Origin: an uncultured Ruminococcus sp. | GTDB taxonomy: Bacteria > Bacillota > Clostridia > Oscillospirales > Ruminococcaceae | NCBI GenBank assembly: GCA_947176565.1 | Contig: CAMWRC010000101.1 | Coordinates: 1-5,581 of the forward strand | Length of the DNA: 5,581 nt | Direction: 5' to 3' | Shown here: positions 1 to 5,581 of the stretch, one piece after another | Numbering within the stretch: the first letter of the stretch is position 1 | How the letters are laid out: the number at the start of each line of letters is the position of its first letter | Translations under genes and position numbers: made by a program | Notes under the pieces: model-generated | Database searches by the model: none | Told to the model about the DNA's origin: nothing | Seen by the model: only the letters and a program-made list of their open reading frames with translations

Positions 1-976
1 CGTTTCCCCTGCTGGTGCAGCAATCGGCAGACCGCTTTCTGATAATCTCAAAAAAATCTACTGGGTAGACGATTTGGGCGAGCTTTCTCCTCTTGCAAGC
101 GCATATGCAAGAGCAAGAGGCGCGGACAGAATGTCATCTTACGGCGATTTTATCGCGCTTTCCGATAAAGTTGACGTATGCACGGCAAAGATGATTCAGC
201 GTGAAGTTTCAGACGGCGTTATCGCTCCAGACTATGATGATGAAGCTCTTGAAATTCTCAAATCCAAAAGAAAAGGCACTTACTGTATTCTCAAAATAGA
301 TGAGAATTATCAGCCTGCTCCAATCGAAACTAAACAGGTTTACGGCGTTTCTTTTGAACAGGGCAGAAATGAACTCGATATTAACCGCGAACTTCTTTCA
401 AATGTCGTGACAGAAAATAAAAATATTCCTGATGATAAGCTCGACGACCTCATGATTTCACTTATCACTCTGAAATATACACAGTCTAATTCCGTATGCT
501 ATGTCAAGGACGGTCAGGCTATCGGTATCGGTGCAGGTCAGCAGTCAAGAATCCACTGTACACGCCTTGCCGGACAGAAAGCCGATAACTGGTGGCTGAG
601 ACAGTCTCCGCAGGTTATGGGGCTTGATTTCGTTGACGGAATCCGCCGTGCTGACCGTGACAATGCTATTGATGTATATATGGGCGATGAATATGAGGAC
701 GTTCTCCGTGAGGGCGAATGGCAGAAGATTTTCAAGACTAAGCCTGCTGTATTCACAGTCGAAGAAAAGAAAGCTTGGCTCGCAGAAAATACCGGTGTCT
801 GTCTCGGTTCTGATGCGTTTTTCCCGTTCGGCGACAATATCGAGCGTGCTAAGAAGTCAGGTGTTGAATACATTGCAGAGCCGGGCGGTTCTATCCGCGA
901 TGATAATGTAATCGAAACCTGCAACAAGTACAATATCGCTATGGCATTTACAGGTATCAGACTTTTCCACCACTGA
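1..976 (+). CDS. purH: AICAR formyltransferase (PurH), 5'-truncated by window edge
   Basis: Phosphoribosylaminoimidazolecarboxamide formyltransferase transfers a formyl group from 10-formyl-tetrahydrofolate to AICAR, giving FAICAR, in the cytoplasm. The frame is open from base 2, so 324 C-terminal residues are visible. The TTG at 74 is an internal codon and not the start. The first residues, VSPAGAA, directly follow where the catalytic Lys-His pair of the family should lie, just outside the window. Visible motifs are RGADRMSS (visible residues 39-46), SNSVCY (162-167, with the Asn matching catalytic Asn431 of human ATIC), GIGAGQQSR (175-183), SDAFFPF (270-276) and the terminal RLFHH. The sequence closely resembles the formyltransferase half of animal ATIC and not the E. 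coli type. In many Clostridia this enzyme is a stand-alone protein of about 390 residues with the IMP cyclohydrolase encoded separately; which form applies here cannot be seen. The TGA stop is followed at once by an in-frame TAA. Identification is very secure. Confidence 0.97.
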   Translation, partial: VSPAGAAIGRPLSDNLKKIYWVDDLGELSPLASAYARARGADRMSSYGDFIALSDKVDVCTAKMIQREVSDGVIAPDYDDEALEILKSKRKGTYCILKIDENYQPAPIETKQVYGVSFEQGRNELDINRELLSNVVTENKNIPDDKLDDLMISLITLKYTQSNSVCYVKDGQAIGIGAGQQSRIHCTRLAGQKADNWWLRQSPQVMGLDFVDGIRRADRDNAIDVYMGDEYEDVLREGEWQKIFKTKPAVFTVEEKKAWLAENTGVCLGSDAFFPFGDNIERAKKSGVEYIAEPGGSIRDDNVIETCNKYNIAMAFTGIRLFHH

Positions 977-1017
977 TAAGTGAAAAATTATGATATAGGG
1001 ATTATAAGGGGATTATT

Positions 1018-1497
1018 ATGACAGAACGTGATAAATCATTACGGATAATGAATATAACAGCAGCCGTACTTTTCGGATTGACTGCATTACTGTATATTTA
1101 TGTATCTCTTTTCCCGAACGAGATTATTAAACTCTTTACCGGAATGTCAGATGTTAATGTTTCTAAAGAAACTATGCTGTATATGATATTCAGCACAATA
1201 AAACCAGCTGCCTTTACTGCAATCGGAATAACAGGCTTCACGCGAAAAAGTATGTCGTTTAAATCGGGATTGATTACTGCTGTCGGAAGCGGTATTCTGT
1301 GGCTCTTTCCGCCTGCAATCGTAAAAACATATATTGTTAGTGTTTTTGCACGGTTATCCGGTATAGAACAGTTTTCATATTTAAATACGTTAAACAGTGC
1401 GGTTTCTATTTTCAGCTTTATGAGCAGTATCGGAATACTTTTGATTTTCGGTTCGGCTGTTGCTGAGACATATGCAGTAAAGACATTCAAAAGCTGA
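1018..1497 (+). CDS. Small multi-pass membrane protein, unknown function
   Basis: A 159-residue protein whose family I do not recognise. Hydrophobic stretches at about residues 11-32, 53-73, 82-110 and 126-148 suggest four membrane segments. Positive charges at the N-terminus (TERDKSLR), in the 76-82 loop (RKSMSFK) and at the C-terminus (KTFKS) fit a topology with both ends in the cytoplasm. No catalytic motif, metal-binding cluster or signal peptide is visible. The ATG is supported by AAGGGG at 1006-1011, six bases upstream. The gene starts 41 bases after the purH stop and ends 35 bases before the first lipoprotein gene, so co-transcription with both is likely. Like purH, it ends in TGA directly followed by TAA. 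It may act with the two lipoproteins downstream, but only adjacency suggests this. Coding status is well supported by the ribosome site, length and spacing; function is unknown. Confidence 0.85.
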   Translation: MTERDKSLRIMNITAAVLFGLTALLYIYVSLFPNEIIKLFTGMSDVNVSKETMLYMIFSTIKPAAFTAIGITGFTRKSMSFKSGLITAVGSGILWLFPPAIVKTYIVSVFARLSGIEQFSYLNTLNSAVSIFSFMSSIGILLIFGSAVAETYAVKTFKS

Positions 1498-1520
1498 TAA
1501 ACAAAGTATATAAGGGAAAA

Positions 1521-1525
1521 AGGGG
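1521..1525 (+). promoter_or_regulatory. Ribosome binding site deciding the start of the first lipoprotein
   Basis: AGGGG lies seven bases before the ATG at 1533, and a second purine block, AAGGG at 1512-1516, lies just upstream. This favours the ATG at 1533 over the in-frame ATG at 1551. The upstream start also keeps Lys6, the only positive charge in the signal peptide n-region. Confidence 0.7.
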
Positions 1526-1532
1526 AAAATTA

Positions 1533-2498
1533 ATGAATAGCATTTATAAAATGGGGTTGACTGCGGTATCGGCGATATGTTGTACTTGGTTTACGGCTTG
1601 CGGTGATAGTGAACTTGAATATTATGATACCGGAAACGGCGGATTTCGCTATAGGGTAGGTTCGCAAATGAAAATCGACGAAGACGCTGATACGCTCAGT
1701 CATGAAGAAGCGTTTAAATGTAAATATGGCACGATAATCGTAGGTCACGATCAGGGTTATTATCATGTAACGGCTAAAGGCTTGGGCGAGGAAAGTTTTG
1801 ACTATTATAAGGAAAACGGTTACAGCGATATAAGCAGCGAGGAACTGGAATTTAACGGTATGCCTGCGTACAGGATAAATGCCACAGATTCAGAGGGAAT
1901 CTCTTATTCTTACACTCTGATACAATATGGCAACGGCGAGCTGCTTTCGGTTGAGGCTGAATCTGATGGGAAAATTGAAAAGCTTCTGGAGCAGACAGAT
2001 ATTATCCTCAATTCTGTTGAATGTTCCGACCCTCCATTGAAAACAGAGCCTGAAACTGTTGAAAACGAATACTTTTCAATTACGGCAGGAGCTGACTGGT
2101 ATATCAGAGATTATCATGAGGAGGACGACGACAGATACTGTGCCGCCGTTGGTCTGAATCTTGCTGACAAATATGCGGATACTCTTCAGAAAGTCGCCCT
2201 TGAAGCTTTTCCCGATGAATCTGACCCAAAAGCTTTTGCTCAGAAAAAATATGAAAAATGTGGACAAAGCAGTCATATATCTTCGCTTTCTATCGAAGAT
2301 ACAGAGATATTGGGTTTTGAAGCACAGCTTGTTTCCTTTGAAATAAATATTAACAAGGGATATGAGTATCTTGACGAATTCTATTATTTCGAGAATAACG
2401 GCGTGTGCTATTCTCTGCACATTCAATCCTCAAAGGATAATGCAGAGCAGTTTTACAGCGATATTCAGCCGATTCTGGAAAGCATCAAAATAAGGTAA
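1533..2498 (+). CDS. Putative lipoprotein with two PsbP/Mog1-like repeats
   Basis: A 321-residue probable lipoprotein of unknown function, anchored on the outer face of the membrane. Residues 1-22 form a short signal peptide ending in the lipobox FTAC, with Cys23 as the lipidated residue; Phe at -3 is less usual than Leu. The mature part seems to hold two related domains, about 38-164 and 177-320. Both end in the same order of elements: a strand around DISS (99-102) or HISS (248-251), a hydrophobic strand with NG or GF, aromatic-rich strands, then a helix leading to ILNSVEC (158-164) or ILESIKI (314-320). This pattern resembles the PsbP/Mog1 fold found in many Gram-positive lipoproteins; the assignment is inference from pattern alone. 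The protein is acidic. The next lipoprotein gene begins five bases after the stop, so the two are probably translationally coupled and their products may act together. A solute-binding-protein role is unlikely because no such motif or transporter is present. Confidence 0.88.
   Translation: MNSIYKMGLTAVSAICCTWFTACGDSELEYYDTGNGGFRYRVGSQMKIDEDADTLSHEEAFKCKYGTIIVGHDQGYYHVTAKGLGEESFDYYKENGYSDISSEELEFNGMPAYRINATDSEGISYSYTLIQYGNGELLSVEAESDGKIEKLLEQTDIILNSVECSDPPLKTEPETVENEYFSITAGADWYIRDYHEEDDDRYCAAVGLNLADKYADTLQKVALEAFPDESDPKAFAQKKYEKCGQSSHISSLSIEDTEILGFEAQLVSFEININKGYEYLDEFYYFENNGVCYSLHIQSSKDNAEQFYSDIQPILESIKIR
2492..2495 (+). promoter_or_regulatory. Ribosome binding site inside the end of the preceding gene
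   Basis: AAGG falls in the last codons of the first lipoprotein gene, directly before its TAA (2496-2498), and eight bases before the ATG at 2504. It is the weakest ribosome site in the window. Its placement suggests that translation of the second lipoprotein depends on ribosomes finishing the first. Confidence 0.6.
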
Positions 2499-2503
2499 AG
2501 AAT

Positions 2504-3541
2504 ATGAAATACAGAAAAATCTTAGCTTATTTTGGGGTTATGGCATTATGCTTACACGGCTGCAGAAATAAAGATACTCAGGATAATAATAAGTATCAGC
2601 TTGACTGTTTCAGCTTTTCAGTTCCTGAGTGGCTTTCTCAGGGTGAACACAGCAAATCTGAATCTGATGAAAAAATTTATAATTATGAGTTTGTGGATTC
2701 AAATTCATCTGTTAGATTGTCAGTTGGTGATGTTTATAATAACACCAGACCTGAGGCATTTATGGATAATGAAAGTATCATTAACGGTTTTCCGTGGGTA
2801 TATATTGAGGATTGTCCCTATATTTCTGCTCAGACACCAATAAAATTTTACAATGGAAAAGACGGCATAGAAGCATATGTTTTTTCAGATACATATCGTA
2901 TGTACATTGAGGTCAGTTTTGACAGCTCCGATAAGGAAACCGCCGAAAAAGCAATAAAAGAAATAGCTGAAACAGCTCATTACTGCGGTGATATACATTT
3001 GAGTGACAAACCGCAGAAACATAAAAATAAATTCTTTTCAATTGAATATGAACCGAAATTTTATCTTGCTGAAAATCAGACTGCAAGAGATAAAGATTTA
3101 TATTTTTATGATGTCCGTTCAGAAGATTCTGTTGATACACGTATAGAATCAGGGTATAGATTTGATTCTGATATGGAAAACTGCGAGAAGTGCATATTTA
3201 TGTCATACAGTCAGGCTGAAACAGTTATGAAATCTACTCTTGATTTGTCTGTATGCGTATTCAGCCACGATTACTATGAACATTGCGGTGTGGCTGTTGC
3301 TGATGACTATAATGTTATGAATAAGCTTGAGAGTTATGAAAATCCTGAAATGTCTGAAGCTTATTTCGGTGATTATCCGTCATATGAGAACAACTGCATT
3401 TTTAACGGTGATCAAAAGCTTACCTGCATTTATTTTGACAAGGGGGATTATATGTATAGAATAGAATATAGTTATCCTTTGGACGATGTGCAGGCTGAGA
3501 ATGATATCCATGAACTTCTTGATGGTATCACTATAAAATAA
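2504..3541 (+). CDS. Putative cysteine-rich lipoprotein, paralog of upstream lipoprotein
   Basis: A 345-residue probable lipoprotein of unknown function. The basic start MKYRK is followed by a hydrophobic core and the lipobox LHGC, giving Cys20 as the lipidated residue. Two domains of PsbP/Mog1-like pattern can be outlined at about 32-165 and 176-344. They open with FSFSVPEW (36-43) and FFSIEYEPKF (177-186). They close with similar strand-helix units, YRMYIEVSF...IKEIAETA (131-158) and YMYRIEYSY...IHELLDGITI (316-344). The opening of domain 2 also resembles that of the upstream lipoprotein (NKFFSI here, NEYFSI there), which supports distant paralogy. Besides Cys20, the mature part has nine cysteines (35, 104, 161, 227, 230, 251, 261, 298, 308), including a CEKC pair at 227-230; disulfide or metal binding is possible but not shown. 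The gene is AT-rich: bases 3061-3120 have 18 G+C in 60. It follows the first lipoprotein by five bases and precedes purD by 26. Fold assignment is tentative. Confidence 0.87.
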   Translation: MKYRKILAYFGVMALCLHGCRNKDTQDNNKYQLDCFSFSVPEWLSQGEHSKSESDEKIYNYEFVDSNSSVRLSVGDVYNNTRPEAFMDNESIINGFPWVYIEDCPYISAQTPIKFYNGKDGIEAYVFSDTYRMYIEVSFDSSDKETAEKAIKEIAETAHYCGDIHLSDKPQKHKNKFFSIEYEPKFYLAENQTARDKDLYFYDVRSEDSVDTRIESGYRFDSDMENCEKCIFMSYSQAETVMKSTLDLSVCVFSHDYYEHCGVAVADDYNVMNKLESYENPEMSEAYFGDYPSYENNCIFNGDQKLTCIYFDKGDYMYRIEYSYPLDDVQAENDIHELLDGITIK

Positions 3542-3549
3542 ATATAAAA

Positions 3550-3565
3550 TAATTCGGAGGAATTA
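3550..3565 (+). promoter_or_regulatory. purD ribosome binding site within a small inverted repeat
   Basis: CGGAGG at 3555-3560 is the strongest Shine-Dalgarno site in the window, seven bases before the purD ATG. It is flanked by TAATTC (3550-3555) and GAATTA (3560-3565), a perfect 6-base inverted repeat that would place GGAG in a four-base loop. The stem has a single G-C pair, so it is weak and may be chance. Confidence 0.5.
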
Positions 3566-3567
3566 GC

Positions 3568-4857
3568 ATGAAAGATATTTTAGTAGTCGGCAGTGGCGGA
3601 CGTGAACACGCCATAATCATGAAACTCGCCGAAAGCAAACACGTTGATAAACTCTACTGTACTCCCGGAAACGGCGGTATATCCAAATATGCTGAATGTT
3701 TCAACGTTTCCGCAACCGATATTGACGGCGTTGTCGCACTCGCAAAAAAACTTAATCCCGATATGGTAGTAGTTGCACCAGACGACCCGCTTGTATTGGG
3801 TATGGTCGATAAATTACAGGCTGAGGGTTTCATGACTTTCGGTCCTAAAGCAAATGCCGCAATAATTGAAGGTTCAAAAGTATTCTCTAAAGAACTTATG
3901 AAAAAATATAATATCCCGACAGCTTTCTATGAAGTATTTACAGAAAGTGACAAGGCGATTGCTTATCTTAAAGAACAGAACAGCTATCCTGCTGTAATCA
4001 AGGCGGACGGTCTTGCATTGGGCAAGGGCGTAATCATTGCTCAGAATGAGGACGAGGCTGTTCAGGCTGTTCATGATATGATTGATGAACTCAAATTCGG
4101 TAAAAGCTCCGCAAGAATCGTAATTGAGGAATTTCTGACAGGTCCGGAGGTTTCGGTATTAAGCTTTACAGACGGTAAAACTATCGTTCCTATGCTCTCA
4201 TCTATGGACCACAAACGCGCCCTCGATGACGATATGGGTCTCAATACCGGCGGTATGGGTACAATCTCACCTAATCCGTATTATACTGAGGAAGTAGCAA
4301 AAGAATGTATGGAAAAAATATTCCTGCCGACCATAAACGCCATGAACGCTGAGGGACGCACGTTCGGGGGCTGTCTCTATTTCGGACTTATGCTTACGCC
4401 GAAAGGTCCGAAAGTCATTGAATACAACTGCCGTTTCGGTGACCCTGAAACTCAGGTTGTGCTTCCTATGCTTGATGCCGATTTGTATGAAATCTTCGAG
4501 GCAATCTATAATCATGAACTTGATAAAGTCAATATTAAATGGCATGACGGTTCATGTGCATGCGTAGTAATGGCAAGCGGCGGATATCCTGAAAGTTATC
4601 CAAAGGGCATTGAAATGAACGGTATGGACGAAAAAGGACAGATTGAGAATTGTTTCGTATATCATGCCGGAACAAAACTCGGTGAGAACGGCAAGTTCCT
4701 TACAAACGGCGGTCGTGTAATCGGCGTTACCGCAAAGGGTGATGATTTGCAGTCCGCACTTGATACAGCTTATGCAGGAGTTCAGAAAATCAGCTTTGAA
4801 AATGCACACTACAGAAAGGATATAGGACAGCGTGCTTTGAAAGCACTTAATAAATGA
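3568..4857 (+). CDS. purD: Phosphoribosylamine-glycine ligase (GAR synthetase, PurD)
   Basis: PurD joins glycine to 5-phosphoribosylamine with ATP hydrolysis, giving GAR, the second step of purine synthesis, in the cytoplasm. The protein is 429 residues, the normal length for monofunctional bacterial PurD. In order: the N-terminal domain with GSGGREHA (8-15); the ATP-grasp region with VIKADGLALGKG (143-154, Lys145 likely contacting ATP), EEFLTGPE (187-194), DHKR (214-217) and NTGGMG (226-231); the family signature RFGDPETQ (289-296), with Glu285 and Asn287 as the probable metal ligands; and the C-terminal domain with the NGGRVIGV strand (380-387). Two motifs depart from the usual form: APDDPLV (70-76) where GPEAPLV is common, and DDDMGLN (220-226) where DGDTGPN is common. 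No catalytic residue appears lost. The strong CGGAGG site fixes the start. It sits 26 bases after the second lipoprotein gene, is probably in the same transcript as purH, and is GC-richer than that neighbour. Confidence 0.98.
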   Translation: MKDILVVGSGGREHAIIMKLAESKHVDKLYCTPGNGGISKYAECFNVSATDIDGVVALAKKLNPDMVVVAPDDPLVLGMVDKLQAEGFMTFGPKANAAIIEGSKVFSKELMKKYNIPTAFYEVFTESDKAIAYLKEQNSYPAVIKADGLALGKGVIIAQNEDEAVQAVHDMIDELKFGKSSARIVIEEFLTGPEVSVLSFTDGKTIVPMLSSMDHKRALDDDMGLNTGGMGTISPNPYYTEEVAKECMEKIFLPTINAMNAEGRTFGGCLYFGLMLTPKGPKVIEYNCRFGDPETQVVLPMLDADLYEIFEAIYNHELDKVNIKWHDGSCACVVMASGGYPESYPKGIEMNGMDEKGQIENCFVYHAGTKLGENGKFLTNGGRVIGVTAKGDDLQSALDTAYAGVQKISFENAHYRKDIGQRALKALNK

Positions 4858-4911
4858 AAAAATATATACTTCCAACACTGTTAAATATGAATTATAATTA
4901 AGGAGAAATTT

Positions 4912-5550
4912 ATGCATGAAAAACTGACTAAAGGCATATTTTTCGGACTCATCGGCAATATCCTGTTTATTGCGTTCGGTCTGCTCTGCCTCCTGTATTA
5001 CTATACTTATGAATACGGCAGCATTTTTACGAGAATTATGGAAGTACTTGCATATTCTACGGAAATAATGGGTTTCGGACTGCTTGCGTATGCTGATTAT
5101 CTTCTTATAACAAGTATACGCCTCCGCAGACTTCTGAAAGTCAGTTTTTCAGCATATATTCTACTCGAAGCCGTTATGATGATACTTGAACTCAATGCAT
5201 ACAAAATCGATTTTTATAAACCGTATTCCCTGCCGCTTGCTATAGTTCATGCTGTTGTATCTGCGGCGGCGTGCTTTGCATTTCTTCAGCTCGACCCACA
5301 TAATGTCAGGTGGGAATTTGCCATTGGTTCATGTATCACTCTCATACTCGCCGGTATGCTCGGTAATATCCTCGGAATACGCATATATTTCAGCATTATA
5401 CTCAGTGCGCTCGGATTTACTGTTCTTTTCGGAACGCTGAAATTTTTCCGCGACCGGCAGCAGATTGAAATTGACTGCTATGGCGACAGAGCCGTTGAAC
5501 AAATCTTCAACAGCAGTACATTATTCGCTGAAGATGAATCCGAAAAATAA
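4912..5550 (+). CDS. Six-segment integral membrane protein, unknown function
   Basis: A 212-residue membrane protein of no family I recognise. Hydrophobic stretches at about 9-31, 42-68, 76-95, 106-126, 133-153 and 156-177 suggest six membrane segments. The basic cluster RLRRLLK (70-76) after segment 2, the basic N-terminus (MHEKLTK) and FFRDRQQ after segment 6 fit both ends being cytoplasmic. A hydrophilic, acidic tail of about 35 residues follows (178-212), ending in DESEK. No transporter, protease or kinase motif is visible. The ATG is supported by TAAGGAG at 4899-4905, six bases upstream. It lies 54 bases after purD, the widest gap in the window, with no clear promoter or terminator in between, so it may be the next gene of the same transcript. 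It does not look related to the four-segment protein at 1018-1497. Confidence 0.87.
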   Translation: MHEKLTKGIFFGLIGNILFIAFGLLCLLYYYTYEYGSIFTRIMEVLAYSTEIMGFGLLAYADYLLITSIRLRRLLKVSFSAYILLEAVMMILELNAYKIDFYKPYSLPLAIVHAVVSAAACFAFLQLDPHNVRWEFAIGSCITLILAGMLGNILGIRIYFSIILSALGFTVLFGTLKFFRDRQQIEIDCYGDRAVEQIFNSSTLFAEDESEK

Positions 5551-5581
5551 ATAATAAATATAATATCCGCTTGTCATATCA
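5551..5581. other. AT-rich tail after the last gene, no feature seen
   Basis: Thirty-one bases, mostly A and T, follow the final TAA. No hairpin with a T-run, promoter box pair or start of another gene can be supported before the window ends. Confidence 0.4.

Noticed and set aside
74..76. TTG at 74 as the start of a short PurH
   Set aside because: The frame continues upstream to the window edge with conserved family residues (VSPAGAA), and no ribosome site precedes the TTG.
538..933. Reverse-strand open frame of 131 codons opposite purH
   Set aside because: It lies wholly inside the secure purH frame, has no ribosome site and encodes a low-complexity, Ser-rich product typical of an antisense shadow.
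964..994. Possible promoter before the gene at 1018: TATGAT at 989-994
   Set aside because: No acceptable -35 box lies at 16-18 bases; in AT-rich DNA a single -10-like match is expected by chance.
977..1532. Riboswitch or other regulatory RNA in the gaps around the gene at 1018
   Set aside because: The gaps are only 41 and 35 bases long, too short for a purine, ZTP or similar riboswitch, and no strong hairpin is visible.
4832..4846. Inverted repeat GTGCTTT/AAAGCAC near the end of purD as a terminator
   Set aside because: Only one base separates the arms, it lies inside the coding sequence, and it is followed by A-rich DNA and not by a T-run.
4870..4898. Possible promoter before the last gene: TATAAT at 4893-4898
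   Set aside because: The box at the right distance upstream (TTCCAA) is poor, and transcription would begin at or within the ribosome site, leaving no usable leader.
4552..4917. Reverse-strand open frame of 121 codons over the purD 3' end and the gap after it
   Set aside because: It covers the conserved C-terminal part of PurD, has no plausible ribosome site, and its product shows no recognisable domain.

Overview
The window holds six genes, all on the + strand and closely packed (gaps of 41, 35, 5, 26 and 54 bases). It looks like part of a bacterial purine-biosynthesis operon. Strong purine-rich Shine-Dalgarno sites, moderate-to-low GC, a PurH of the 'ATIC-like' type and a clostridial-looking PurD suggest an anaerobic Firmicute of class Clostridia, plausibly a Ruminococcus/Oscillospiraceae gut bacterium. 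This placement rests on recognition only, with no 16S or other marker in the window.

Layout: (1) 1-976, the 3' part of purH (AICAR formyltransferase); the 5' end lies outside the window. (2) 1018-1497, a small protein with about four membrane segments and no recognised family. (3) 1533-2498 and 2504-3541, two adjacent lipoprotein genes only 5 bases apart. Each appears to encode a lipobox followed by two copies of a PsbP/Mog1-like domain, and they look like distant paralogs. (4) 3568-4857, complete purD (GAR synthetase). (5) 4912-5550, a protein with about six membrane segments and no recognised family. The last 31 bases are AT-rich and hold no clear feature.

PurD (step 2) and PurH (formylation, the penultimate step to IMP) belong to one cytoplasmic pathway and often sit side by side. 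Here three cell-envelope genes lie between them, co-oriented and probably co-transcribed. These genes sample as AT-richer than the purine genes. No link between the envelope proteins and purine metabolism can be read from the sequence. No RNA genes, CRISPR arrays, insertion sequences, riboswitches, convincing promoters or terminators were seen. The least explained part is the membrane-protein and double-lipoprotein cassette at 1018-3541.
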